Shown: positions 23,296 through 32,048 of the stretch, piece after piece
Layout of the letters: each line of letters opens with the position of its first letter
How positions within the stretch are numbered: position 1 is the first letter of the stretch
Assembly: GCA_964472565.1 (NCBI GenBank)
Contig: CAYYNB010000042.1
Coordinates: 1-39,210 of the forward strand
Origin: DATAMF01 sp964472565
GTDB lineage: Bacteria; Chloroflexota; Anaerolineae; Aggregatilineales; Aggregatilineaceae
DNA length: 39,210 bases
Direction: 5' to 3'
Notes under the pieces: generated by a model
Seen by the model: only the letters and a program-made list of their open reading frames with translations
Database searches by the model: none
What the model was told of the DNA's origin: nothing
Made by a program: the position numbers and the translations under genes

Positions 23296-24324
23296 ATGGC
23301 AACAATTCGAGATGTCGCAAAATATGCTAAAGTGTCAGTGGGAACTGTCTCTAATGTGCTGAATCACAGTCCGTTAGTGCGCCCCGACACACGCGAACGA
23401 GTGCTTGCCGCCATTGAGGCTCTAAACTATCACCCCAGTGCTGCCGCTCGCAGCCTGAATACTCAGCTAACAGAAACCATCGGGCTGGTCCGCACTGAAT
23501 TACGACTGACGGATAAACCAAGTGAGCCAGACCCATTTGTACTTGATCTGATTGATGGCGTCAGCACAGCAGCAATGGGAACTGGAATAGGTCTGACCTT
23601 CTGGACAATTCCGGTTGGTCCTGGTGAACTGAAACTATATCAGCGATTAGTACGTGGACGGCAGGTAGATGGGTTGATCCTTTTCGCGATTCGAGATAAC
23701 GACCCGCGCCTGGCTTTTCTTCAAGCAGAGAATTTCCCTTTTGTCGTTTTTGGTCGTTGCAACGGGGAAAAGGATGTCCATTGGATTGATGTTGATGGCG
23801 CTTATGGGATTGAACTGGCGGTGCAGCATCTAACCGAACTCGGTCATAGCCGGATTGGCTATGTATCGCCTCCCGGCGAACAATATCTGGCTCACCATCG
23901 ATGGTCTGGTTTCCAGCGAGGAATGAAAGCCGCCGGGGCACCCATTGATATGAATCTGGTGGTTGAAGGCGACTTTACCGAGCGATCAGGGCAGATGGGG
24001 ATGCACTATCTACTGGATCAAAGTCGTCCGCCAAGCGCCGTTATCTGCAACAATGACCGGATGGCATTTGGGGCGATGCGAGCCATTCAGGCACGCGGCT
24101 TAAAGGTGGGAAAAGATATTTCAGTGGTCGGTTTTGATGATATTTCACTGGCTCGCTACTGGCCCCCCCCACTTACAACTATTCGCCAACCAACTCATCA
24201 GATCGCAGAAATGCTCTTTGTCTTACTTCAATCGATTATCGCTGATAAGCCTGCTGAACATCTGTCGCGGCAACTGATTAAACCCGAACTTCAGATCCGT
24301 AACTCAACAGGCCGCCCTACCTAG
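23296..24324 (+). CDS. LacI-family transcriptional regulator of the sugar locus
   Basis: The 342-residue regulator starts with the LacI helix-turn-helix and hinge, MATIRDVAKYAKVSVGTVSNVLNH...RVLAAIEALNYHPSAAARSL. A periplasmic-binding-protein-like effector domain follows, containing ICNNDRMAFGAMRAIQARG, VGFDDISLARYWPPPLTTIRQP and the C-terminal PELQIRNST. GAGAGG lies upstream of the ATG. It likely represses its own gene and the transporter-glycosidase operon in the absence of a sugar ligand. That ligand, from the neighbouring enzymes, may be isomaltose or a related alpha-1,6-glucoside. The gene is followed after 111 bases by the operon it probably controls. Confidence 0.92.
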   Translation: MATIRDVAKYAKVSVGTVSNVLNHSPLVRPDTRERVLAAIEALNYHPSAAARSLNTQLTETIGLVRTELRLTDKPSEPDPFVLDLIDGVSTAAMGTGIGLTFWTIPVGPGELKLYQRLVRGRQVDGLILFAIRDNDPRLAFLQAENFPFVVFGRCNGEKDVHWIDVDGAYGIELAVQHLTELGHSRIGYVSPPGEQYLAHHRWSGFQRGMKAAGAPIDMNLVVEGDFTERSGQMGMHYLLDQSRPPSAVICNNDRMAFGAMRAIQARGLKVGKDISVVGFDDISLARYWPPPLTTIRQPTHQIAEMLFVLLQSIIADKPAEHLSRQLIKPELQIRNSTGRPT

Positions 24325-24345
24325 TCTTTTATTTTTTTAGCTATC

Positions 24346-24357
24346 TGAACCGGTTCA
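24346..24357. promoter_or_regulatory. LacI-family operator O2 before the sugar transporter operon
   Basis: TGAACCGGTTCA is a perfect 12-bp palindrome with a central CG. It shares the core GAACCGGTTC with operator O1 and lies 78 bases before the binding-protein start codon. I could not identify a convincing promoter around it in 24325-24435, so the operon's start site is uncertain. Confidence 0.75.
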
Positions 24358-24435
24358 TTCAGGAGGACAAACGACTCATAAGGCAATTTCGCTTTCTCGT
24401 TCAAAAAGATTACTTCTATCGATAAGGAGAGAAAA

Positions 24436-25683
24436 ATGTTTCGTCGTCTGGCTTTGTTGATTTTAGTTCTGACCCTGACCATCCCCGCCGGCATCACCCA
24501 GGGTAAACAAGACACCGTCACCATCAAATTCTGGCACACCTATAACGAAACGTCGCCCGAAAACGAAATGCTGGTCAACACCTTGATTCCCATGTTCGAA
24601 GAATCGCATCCGAACATCAAGGTCGAATCCGTTCCGTTCCCCTATGGCGAATTCCGACAGACCCTGCTTACGTCCCTGGCTGGCGGCGAAGGTCCCGATC
24701 TGGCCCGTTTAGACATCATCTGGTCGCCAGAATTTGCACAGTTGGAGGTGCTGACCCCCTTGGATGAAGCTATGCCCGATTTTCAGGATTTGGCTAGCCG
24801 AGTATTCCCTGGGCCGCTCTCGACCAATGCCTACGATGGTCACTATTGGGGTTTGCCACTTGATACCAACACCCGCGTGTTTATGTATAACCAGACACTT
24901 TTCGATACGGCAGGAATTGCCGCTCCCCCAACAACCATCGATGAGTTGAAAGCGCTCTGCGAGCCGATCAAAGCGTTGGGTGATGATAAGTACCTGTTCA
25001 GTGATGGCGGCACATATGGTTGGGCAGTTCTGCCTTGGATCTGGAGCTTCGGTGGTGATATTACCGATCCGGAAATTACAACCGCTACGGGATACCTGAA
25101 CAGCGAAAAGACGGTTGCAGCTTATGAATTTCTGGCTGACATGGTGGAGCAGGGCTGCTTCTCCCCGTCCTATCTGGGTGGCGGCATGGATACGGGTACA
25201 GGTTACTTTACTGATGTATTCGCCTCTATGTTGGACGGCCCATGGATGTACCCGATTGCTGAAGCGCAGTATACCGATTTTGAAATTCAAGCTACGATGA
25301 TGCCTTCGGGTGAAGGTGGTTCAATCTCTGTGGTTGGCGGTGAGAATATCGCACTCTTTGCTGGCTCACAGCATCCTGAAGAAGCCATGGAATTCATCCG
25401 GTTCACCCAGTCCGACGAATACCAGTTGAAGATGTCCGAAGTGGGACAGCTTGCGGTTGTCCCGGCGCTACTCGAAACCGATTACTTCCAGAACCATCCC
25501 TACTATGCAACGTTCCTACAGCAGCTTGAGACAGCGAAAGCGCGTACACCCCACCCCGCATGGTCGCAGATGGAAGAAATTCTGACGGATGCAGGCCAGT
25601 TGATCCTGCGTGGTGAAGCATCAGCCCAGGAAGCATTAGACCTCGCCGCCGAAGAGATTGACGAGATGTTGGCCGAAGAATAA
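24436..25683 (+). CDS. ABC sugar-binding protein (CUT1 family)
   Basis: The 415-residue extracellular binding protein has an N-terminal signal peptide (about 1-23). A typical solute-binding-protein-1 pattern follows: TIKFWHTYNETSPENEMLVNTLIPMFEESHPNIKV, GEGPDLARLDIIWSPEFA and GEAMEFIRF-like sections toward the end. No lipobox cysteine is seen at the cleavage region (GITQGKQD), which is unusual for a monoderm binding protein and may mean a free or differently retained protein. GGAGAG lies before the ATG. It delivers a sugar, here probably isomalto-oligosaccharides, to the permeases encoded next. A hairpin separates it from them. Confidence 0.9.
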   Translation: MFRRLALLILVLTLTIPAGITQGKQDTVTIKFWHTYNETSPENEMLVNTLIPMFEESHPNIKVESVPFPYGEFRQTLLTSLAGGEGPDLARLDIIWSPEFAQLEVLTPLDEAMPDFQDLASRVFPGPLSTNAYDGHYWGLPLDTNTRVFMYNQTLFDTAGIAAPPTTIDELKALCEPIKALGDDKYLFSDGGTYGWAVLPWIWSFGGDITDPEITTATGYLNSEKTVAAYEFLADMVEQGCFSPSYLGGGMDTGTGYFTDVFASMLDGPWMYPIAEAQYTDFEIQATMMPSGEGGSISVVGGENIALFAGSQHPEEAMEFIRFTQSDEYQLKMSEVGQLAVVPALLETDYFQNHPYYATFLQQLETAKARTPHPAWSQMEEILTDAGQLILRGEASAQEALDLAAEEIDEMLAEE

Positions 25684-25695
25684 CTCAGTTTAGGA

Positions 25696-25722
25696 GGGGA
25701 GAGCGAATGGTCTGCTCTCCCC
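25696..25722 (+). other. Intercistronic hairpin between binding protein and permeases
   Basis: GGGGAGAGC (25696-25704) pairs with GCTCTCCCC (25714-25722) across a 9-base loop, without a T-run. Such hairpins commonly raise binding-protein expression over the permeases by protecting the upstream mRNA or by partial termination. Confidence 0.65.
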
Positions 25723-25782
25723 CTCGCTCATATTGTCCCTGAACAACAAAAATTTCAGCCCTAAAGAAGTGGAGTCTATGCC

Positions 25783-26676
25783 ATGCGCTCCAAATTGCAC
25801 CATCGCTGGTATGTTCCGTACCTGTTTTTACTGCCCGGTCTCGCACTTTACGTGCTGTGGATGGTTTACCCGCTGGGCTATGAACTGTATATCAGTTTTT
25901 TTGACTGGAAAATTATGCCTGGACAGCATAGTGAATTCATCGGCCTGGAAAATTATAAAGAAGCGCTGCACGACAAATATTTTTGGATGGCACTGAAAAA
26001 TACCGTGCGTTATGCCGCAGTCACCGTTGTGGGACAGATGATCATCGGCTTAGGATTGGCCGTATTAGTTCACCGAGTATTCATCGGCAAACGCATCTTT
26101 CGGGCGATTTACTATATACCGGTGGTCACATCCTGGGTTGTAGTCAGCTTCTTATTCCAGTTTTTGTTCAGTTCCCACCCCGGCGGTTTCGTGAACTATA
26201 TACTGGTATCGGTTCTTGGTGTACTCGACAAGCCTGTAATGTGGATGAGCGAAACCCAAACAGCCTGGATTATCATTTATGTCTTGGGCATCTGGAAAGG
26301 CGTTGGGTGGACGATGGTGATTTTCTTAGCCGCGCTGCAAGGCGTTCCCGTGGAATTATATGAAAGTGCCGCGATAGATGGGGCAGGCGAATGGCAACAA
26401 TTCAAAAATGTCACCATACCCCTGATTCGGCGCACAACACTATTCATCATGGTTGCACTGATGATCGGTGGGTTTCAGGCGTTTGTCTCGATCTACCTGA
26501 TTACGGGTGGTGGCCCGCTGCATCGTACCGAAGTGGTGTTGAGCTATATGTATGATAGAGCATTTGATCGTTTGCGCTTTGGCTATGGGGCTTCATTGAG
26601 TTATATCCTGGCCGCGATAGTGGTGTTTGTCAGCTTCTTGCAGATGCGGCTTTTCCGGGAGTCAGGCAATGATTAA
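25783..26676 (+). CDS. ABC sugar permease, MalF-type
   Basis: The 297-residue membrane protein has six predicted helices. The inner-membrane permease EAA loop is visible in ELYESAAIDGAGEWQQFKNVTIPLI, the coupling segment to the ATPase. The first helix begins near residue 10 (WYVPYLFLLPGLALYVLWMVYP), typical of MalF-like CUT1 permeases. It forms a heterodimer with the next gene's product. The genes overlap by 8 bases. The substrate is inferred from the locus to be alpha-1,6-linked gluco-oligosaccharides. Confidence 0.92.
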   Translation: MRSKLHHRWYVPYLFLLPGLALYVLWMVYPLGYELYISFFDWKIMPGQHSEFIGLENYKEALHDKYFWMALKNTVRYAAVTVVGQMIIGLGLAVLVHRVFIGKRIFRAIYYIPVVTSWVVVSFLFQFLFSSHPGGFVNYILVSVLGVLDKPVMWMSETQTAWIIIYVLGIWKGVGWTMVIFLAALQGVPVELYESAAIDGAGEWQQFKNVTIPLIRRTTLFIMVALMIGGFQAFVSIYLITGGGPLHRTEVVLSYMYDRAFDRLRFGYGASLSYILAAIVVFVSFLQMRLFRESGND

Positions 26677-27556
26677 ACGTGGCGTTTCGATGAGAGAGAC
26701 GACTCTTTCCATGCATTCGATTCATAATCGCAGCCAGCGCCGATTTCAGATTACGATCTTTATCCTGTTATGTCTGGGGGTTGTGGTCGCGATGGCGCCC
26801 ATCGCCTACATGATCAGCACGGCCTTCAAGCCCAACGCCTATGTACCGGAATTTCCGCTACAGTTTATCCCTGATAATCCGACCTTGCAGAACTTCGACA
26901 CGGCTTTTCACAGCCGCAATTTTGACACGGCATTGTTGAACAGCATACGAGTAGCATTAACGACTGCAATTGTGGTCACAACTCTTACTGCGATGATGGC
27001 TTATGCGTTTGCCCGGTTCGACTTCCCTGGCAAAAACATCATCTTTTATGTCGTTTTAGCGATGATGATGGTTCCGAACATGATGCTTATTATCCCGCAG
27101 TTTCTCCTGGCTACCCGATTGGATATGCTCAACAGCCTCAACGGGTTGATCCTCGTATATTCCGCCGGTGCAATGGCTTTTAACATGTTCCTGTTGCGGG
27201 GTTTCTTTGAATCTCTGCCCCGCGAACTTGAAGAGTCGGCGCTCATTGACGGGGCAAACCACTTTACGATCTTTGCTCGCATCATGGTGCCGTTAGCCAA
27301 GCCCGCCTTAAGTACAGTTGCTGTGTTCAGTTTTCTGGGGGCATGGGATGAATATATCTGGGCATTAACGGTATTAACGGATGTAGAAAAACGGACGCTA
27401 CCCATCGCAATTGCCAATTTTCGCGGCGCTCATACCTCTGACTGGGGACTGATTTTCGCGGCAGCACTCACCGCCGTAGTTCCCACCGTTGTCATTTTTA
27501 TTATGTTCCAACGCTATTTTGTCCAGGGAATTACGACAGGGGCGGTGAAGGGATGA
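26669..27556 (+). CDS. ABC sugar permease, MalG-type
   Basis: The 295-residue partner permease shows a MalG-like order of helices and its own EAA loop, ELEESALIDGANHFTIFARIMVPLAKP. The C-terminus (FQRYFVQGITTGAVKG) is the standard end of CUT1 MalG-type permeases. I chose ATG 26669, with GGGAG upstream and an 8-base overlap with the previous gene; a longer reading would start inside it. No ATP-binding subunit gene is in the locus, so a shared MsmK/UgpC-type ATPase encoded elsewhere is expected. Confidence 0.92.
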   Translation: MIKRGVSMRETTLSMHSIHNRSQRRFQITIFILLCLGVVVAMAPIAYMISTAFKPNAYVPEFPLQFIPDNPTLQNFDTAFHSRNFDTALLNSIRVALTTAIVVTTLTAMMAYAFARFDFPGKNIIFYVVLAMMMVPNMMLIIPQFLLATRLDMLNSLNGLILVYSAGAMAFNMFLLRGFFESLPRELEESALIDGANHFTIFARIMVPLAKPALSTVAVFSFLGAWDEYIWALTVLTDVEKRTLPIAIANFRGAHTSDWGLIFAAALTAVVPTVVIFIMFQRYFVQGITTGAVKG

Positions 27557-29241
27557 GACGCGTGGTTTTGATCATGTTACTGGTTTTAATATTGGCTCCG
27601 GGAGGACATGCATTTATGCAAGTGGAAGAAATTAAAATAGTGGTGGTGCCGACAAAAGCTTTTTTTGTGCCAGGTGAACCCGCGACCTTCAACGTGATGT
27701 CATCGGGCGGGGCGAATATGGAGGTGGTGATCACACACCTGGCAGAAGTCGTCGATACATTCAGCATGCCCCTGGCTAACGGAAGGGCCAATCTAAGTTG
27801 GTTTCCTCCTACCCTTTCCCCCCGCGGGTATGGATTGACTGTTAACCTCCTGGCTAACGATGGCACTGTTCTGGCGGTCGGTTCCACCGCTTTCGATGTA
27901 TTGGATAACTGGCTCCAAGCGCCGCGTTATGGGTTCCTGAGTCAGTTTGAGGCAGGGCGCAGTAACATAAACGAAACCATGGACTGGATTACGCAGCATC
28001 ATGTGAATGGGTTGCAGTTTTACGACTGGCAGTACCGACATGAATCGCTGCTCCCAACTGAAGGAAATTACAGCGATTTGTTAGGTCGTCAGATGTCGTT
28101 GGATACAGTGCGGCAACTCATCGAAGCCGCACATACACGCCAGATTGCGGCCATGCCCTACACAGCGATCTACGGCGCATCGGTTGCTTTTTATCAGGAA
28201 CATCCCGAATGGGCCTTGTTTGAGCGCTCAGAACATCCTTATGTGTTCGGTGATAATTTTTTGATGATCATGGATCCCAGCCCTGACTCGCCCTGGACCG
28301 ATCATTTAATGGCTGAGTTTGAACGAGTGTTGGACGGTTTACCGTTTGACGGCATTCATCTGGATCAGTATGGTGCGCCTAAAACCGGCTATAACTTCAG
28401 CGGAGAACGTGTCGATCTGGCCGAAGCTATTCCTGGCTTTATCAACCGTACCGCAGAAATCGTGCAAGCGAAGCGCGGCGACTCTGGGGCTGTGATCTTC
28501 AACGCCGTGGGTAACTGGCCGGTTGATACTGTCGCCTCGGCGGATCAGGATGCAGTCTACATCGAAGTCTGGCCTCCCTACCGCGACTTTCTGGATCTGC
28601 ATCGTATCATTGCCAGCGCCGAAAATCTCAGCGGCGGCAAACCCGTTATCATTGCAGCCTATATTCACCCGGCAAATAGCGCGAATGTCCGGCTGTCTAA
28701 TGCTGTGATTTTCGCGAGCGGAGGGTCGCATCTGGAACTGGGTGAACCGCAAGCAATGCTGGCTGATCCATACTTTCCAAAGTACGGCCAGATGGATGAA
28801 GCCCTGCAACTTATCATGCAGAACTATTATGATTTTTTCGTGCGATACGAGGAGGTACTCTCGCTGAACACGACCAATGCTCCGCAGCGCGCCGAAGCGC
28901 TGACTATTGAGGGTATTGATACCAGCAAGATGCGGGCTAAAGATCAGGTTGCCACGATCACACGCCAGGGTGAGAACTTTGAGACCTTCAGCCTAATCAA
29001 CTTCATAGGCGTCGATACGAGTAAATGGGACACGCCGCTTGACCAAGGACCAGATTCACTTGTGGACCTGGCAGTCCAAATAGTCACTGAGCGTCCAATA
29101 GCTGCCGTATGGTGGGCCTCCCCGGATGGTGACACCCTCGATGCACAGCCCATCTCGTTTACGACTGAAGCAGATGCTATCTTTTTCACTCTGCCCCGCC
29201 TCGACTATTGGACGATAATTGTCGTGGAGTACCAGCCATGA
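27553..29241 (+). CDS. GH66 dextranase or cycloisomaltooligosaccharide glucanotransferase
   Basis: The 562-residue protein begins with a signal peptide and an Ig-like beta domain (about 25-115), followed by a GH66 barrel. YGFLSQFE and VNGLQFYDWQYRHE are family motifs. The likely nucleophile is Asp271 in DGIHLDQYG and the likely acid/base is Glu338 in YIEVWPP. Such enzymes cut alpha-1,6-glucan (dextran) in an endo manner or make cyclic isomalto-oligosaccharides. The absence of the inserted CBM35 of known cyclising enzymes weakly favours dextranase. A C-terminal beta domain ends the protein. It overlaps the permease gene by 4 bases, so it belongs to the operon, and its exported location suits attack on extracellular dextran. 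Confidence 0.85.
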   Translation: MRRVVLIMLLVLILAPGGHAFMQVEEIKIVVVPTKAFFVPGEPATFNVMSSGGANMEVVITHLAEVVDTFSMPLANGRANLSWFPPTLSPRGYGLTVNLLANDGTVLAVGSTAFDVLDNWLQAPRYGFLSQFEAGRSNINETMDWITQHHVNGLQFYDWQYRHESLLPTEGNYSDLLGRQMSLDTVRQLIEAAHTRQIAAMPYTAIYGASVAFYQEHPEWALFERSEHPYVFGDNFLMIMDPSPDSPWTDHLMAEFERVLDGLPFDGIHLDQYGAPKTGYNFSGERVDLAEAIPGFINRTAEIVQAKRGDSGAVIFNAVGNWPVDTVASADQDAVYIEVWPPYRDFLDLHRIIASAENLSGGKPVIIAAYIHPANSANVRLSNAVIFASGGSHLELGEPQAMLADPYFPKYGQMDEALQLIMQNYYDFFVRYEEVLSLNTTNAPQRAEALTIEGIDTSKMRAKDQVATITRQGENFETFSLINFIGVDTSKWDTPLDQGPDSLVDLAVQIVTERPIAAVWWASPDGDTLDAQPISFTTEADAIFFTLPRLDYWTIIVVEYQP

Positions 29242-30404
29242 CCCTTTATCTACACGATCAGCCGCTTCACCGTCATAGTTTGTCCGTGATACTAGACAAT
29301 CAGCAGCCCAGTGGAGCCTATCTCGCTTGCCCGACCATGCCTGACTACCAGTTCTCCTGGTTCCGTGATGGCGCATTCATCGCCTACGCCCTTACCTTAG
29401 AAGGCTGGCAGGTCAGCGTGTCTCACCAGGGCAACATGAACTCGCAGTGGGACAGCGCCAGCCGATTTCACGCCTGGTGTGTGGAAGTAATAAACAGCCA
29501 CGCCGATCAATTAGAGCGGAGCATTGAGCGAGCCAAAGCAGGCCAGCCTTTACTGCGTTCTGAGACGCTGAACGCGCGTTACCATGCTAACGGAGATGCC
29601 GATTCGGGTGACTGGCCCGAATTTCAACTGGATGGTGCAGGAACATGGTTATGGTCATTAGCTGAATTCACAAAATATTCGCGTCTGATCCCTCTGCCAG
29701 TGGACTGGGAACACGCGGTGATTACAGCCGCCCGTTATCTGGCAGCACTCTGGCAAACTCCATGTTACGACTGCTGGGAAGAGCGCGGTACAGATGTACA
29801 CATCAGCACACTAGGTGCGATCTATGCTGGCCTCGTGGCGGCACAAAAACTAGTTCCTGCACTCGACTTTAGCGCGACCACCCAAGCTATCCGCGATTTT
29901 GTCCTTACCAATGGACTGACTCCCACACATGAACTCGCCAAATCGGTCGGGTTGGATATGGTAGATGCCAACCTACTCGGTATTGCGGTGCCACATGGCT
30001 TATTATGCCCGACTGAACCAATCATGCAGCGAACGGTTGCCCGCATCGAACGCGAACTCCATGCACACGGCAGTGGAGTTCACCGCCATCTTGATGATGT
30101 GTATTATGGGGGCGGGGTATGGGTACTGCTGGCATTGTGGCTTGCCTGGTATTATTTAGAAATTGGGGATATTCAACGCGCGGATGCACTTATTGCCTGG
30201 AGTGAAGATCAGGCAGATGGCGATCTCAACCTGCCCGAACAAGTAAATACCGTGATGTTAGCTCACCCCGATCATTATGAGGCCTGGGTGAAACAGCGCG
30301 GGCCAATTGCCAATCCGCTCCTGTGGACCCACGCGCAATATCTGATTGTGCGCCACAAGCGCCAGCAGAGAACTGATCCTGTTAAAGCTGAGAACGCGTG
30401 CTAA
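29238..30404 (+). CDS. GH15 glucohydrolase, isomaltose/isomalto-oligosaccharide type
   Basis: The 388-residue protein carries GH15 glucoamylase motifs: FSWFRDGAFIAYAL, the catalytic-acid segment DCWEERG (Glu181), DDVYYGGGVWVLLALWL and the catalytic-base region LPEQVN (about Glu334) before NPLLWTHAQYL. The protein is only the catalytic (alpha/alpha)6 barrel, without the N-terminal beta domain of bacterial glucodextranases or a signal peptide, so it is probably cytosolic. This resembles the actinobacterial isomaltose glucohydrolase I recall from Kribbella. It would release glucose from imported isomaltose or panose. The start ATG overlaps the GH66 stop by 4 bases and is the last gene of the operon. 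Confidence 0.82.
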   Translation: MTLYLHDQPLHRHSLSVILDNQQPSGAYLACPTMPDYQFSWFRDGAFIAYALTLEGWQVSVSHQGNMNSQWDSASRFHAWCVEVINSHADQLERSIERAKAGQPLLRSETLNARYHANGDADSGDWPEFQLDGAGTWLWSLAEFTKYSRLIPLPVDWEHAVITAARYLAALWQTPCYDCWEERGTDVHISTLGAIYAGLVAAQKLVPALDFSATTQAIRDFVLTNGLTPTHELAKSVGLDMVDANLLGIAVPHGLLCPTEPIMQRTVARIERELHAHGSGVHRHLDDVYYGGGVWVLLALWLAWYYLEIGDIQRADALIAWSEDQADGDLNLPEQVNTVMLAHPDHYEAWVKQRGPIANPLLWTHAQYLIVRHKRQQRTDPVKAENAC

Positions 30405-30426
30405 GGCTGCGCCAATCTTTTCTTTA

Positions 30427-30447
30427 CCCCTTCCCTGAGGGAAGGGG
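30427..30447. terminator. Hairpin between convergent genes
   Basis: CCCCTTCCC (30427-30435) pairs perfectly with GGGAAGGGG (30439-30447) over a 3-base loop. It lies between the convergent ends of the GH15 and metVF genes. No clear T-run follows on either strand, so its terminator role is likely but not proven. Confidence 0.55.
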
Positions 30448-30508
30448 CGGATGAATAGAGGAGGAAAAGAGGCGAAGCGGAGCTATTGCGGAATGTGTCT
30501 TCGATGTT

Positions 30509-31963
30509 TTACTCGGCTGCCGGGGATACAGCAGCCAATCCGGCTTCGGTCACGATGCGCGGCACGATGTCATCCCAATTCACTGGCATCAGGTGAATAC
30601 CATGGATGCCCTGCAACAAACGGATGGCCTGGATCAATTCCAGGGCAACGGCTATGCCCTCCTCGGCTGCACCATCGCCCGCGTTTTCCAGCCGTTTGAG
30701 AATCGTCGCTGGAATGCTGACGCCGGGCACATTAGCGTTCATGTACTGTGCCATTTTCAGACTTTTCAGCGGCGCAATGCCGGCCAGAATATACACTTTA
30801 TCCAGGATGTCGCGCTTAGCAAGTTCGTTCAACCAGGTTTCCAAGCCACCCGGATCGTAAACACAGTTGGTCTGGAAGAACTGTGCCCCGGCATTGATTT
30901 TTTTATGCTCGCGGATTGCCTGGAAGTGTGGTTCAGATGCAAAGGGCGAAGCGGCTGCCCCCAGAAAAACCTGGGGTGGATTTTTCAGGCTGCGCTGGTC
31001 GAGATATTTACCTGTGTCGCGCATCCGGCGCAGTATCCACAGCATTTGCACAGCGTCAATGTCAACTACATCGGAGCGGCCATAAGGCGCTGGCCCCATG
31101 CGGCTGTGATCACCGGAGATACACAGCATATTGTGGATACCCAGCGCGTTCGCACCAATCACTTCCGACTGCAATCCCATGCGCGTGCGGTCACGCGCTG
31201 CGATCTGCATCACCGGCTCAATGCCCTGCTGAATGGCAATTACGCTACACGCCAAGCTGGACATGCGCGGTGTGGCCGAGGCGTTATCGGTGAAATTGAT
31301 GGCGGTTACATAAGGTTTCAACGATTGCATTGTGCGGATGAGCTTATCCGTCGCGGTGCTCAATGGTGGCGCGACTTCTGCTGTGACGACAAATTCCCCG
31401 GCACGCAGGCGGCGTTCCAATTCCGAGATCGGTTCAGCGTAAGCAGGTGGATGGTATTTATCATCACCTTCCCACCAGTCCGGCTGGCGGATCGGCACGA
31501 AAATCGAGTCCCATGTCTGGGCGCGGGTAGCTGCCTCGCGGGTTATTAACCCAGCAGTCACTTTTTTCAAGCCAAGTTTGCGCACCTGCCGGTATACGTC
31601 CCCCCAGGTCTCGGTCCCCACCTTATCCCAGTCCAGCGGCGGCAGTACTTCCAGTAATCTTTCCTCGCGCCCCATGGCAAATGAGCGTTTATAGATTTTA
31701 TACCAGATGCAGGGGCGGGTTTCGTCTACATAACAGTGTTCAGCCGTCGAGCCACCGCATGGGCCGTTGCGTGCTCCCTTGGGGCATTCCATCGGACAAA
31801 TGAAGGCCGTTTCCTGGAGCATACAGTTACCACACATGCGGCAACCCCACAGTGGGCCTTTGACCAAACGTTCCAGCGCCGCCAGCAAACGTCGCCCCAG
31901 CGGTTCACGTTTGAACGGATAAAATGGAGGTTGCCAGCGACGTCCCGGCGTGAAAACAGGCAT
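30509..31963 (-). CDS. metVF: Fused MetV-MetF methylenetetrahydrofolate reductase
   Basis: The 484-residue protein joins an N-terminal MetV-type domain with eight cysteines (41, 44, 47, 56, 60, 69, 77, 85; CRMCGNCMLQETAFICPMECP...) to a C-terminal MetF barrel from about residue 183 (FVVTAEVAPP onward). MetV holds an iron-sulfur or zinc site and partners MetF in many anaerobes. There the complex reduces methylene-THF to methyl-THF, or oxidises methyl-THF, without NADPH as the sole donor. I chose ATG 31963; ATG 31990 would place its start before the GAGAGG region. It lies 85 bases after the methyltransferase gene on the same strand and is probably co-transcribed. MetVF is common in methyl-branch gene sets. 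Confidence 0.85.
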   Translation of the reverse strand: MPVFTPGRRWQPPFYPFKREPLGRRLLAALERLVKGPLWGCRMCGNCMLQETAFICPMECPKGARNGPCGGSTAEHCYVDETRPCIWYKIYKRSFAMGREERLLEVLPPLDWDKVGTETWGDVYRQVRKLGLKKVTAGLITREAATRAQTWDSIFVPIRQPDWWEGDDKYHPPAYAEPISELERRLRAGEFVVTAEVAPPLSTATDKLIRTMQSLKPYVTAINFTDNASATPRMSSLACSVIAIQQGIEPVMQIAARDRTRMGLQSEVIGANALGIHNMLCISGDHSRMGPAPYGRSDVVDIDAVQMLWILRRMRDTGKYLDQRSLKNPPQVFLGAAASPFASEPHFQAIREHKKINAGAQFFQTNCVYDPGGLETWLNELAKRDILDKVYILAGIAPLKSLKMAQYMNANVPGVSIPATILKRLENAGDGAAEEGIAVALELIQAIRLLQGIHGIHLMPVNWDDIVPRIVTEAGLAAVSPAAE

Positions 31964-32048
31964 ATTAAACGATAATCCTCTCCCCCACATAGTCTGGTCT
32001 ATGCTTTTAGGGAAATAAATGTAAAGTCAATGCAGTGCTACCGCAGGG

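Noticed and set aside
30593..31549. Long plus-strand open frame opposite metVF (318 codons)
   Set aside because: It lies antisense to a well-supported MetV-MetF fusion with recognisable motifs; its translation shows no family features.
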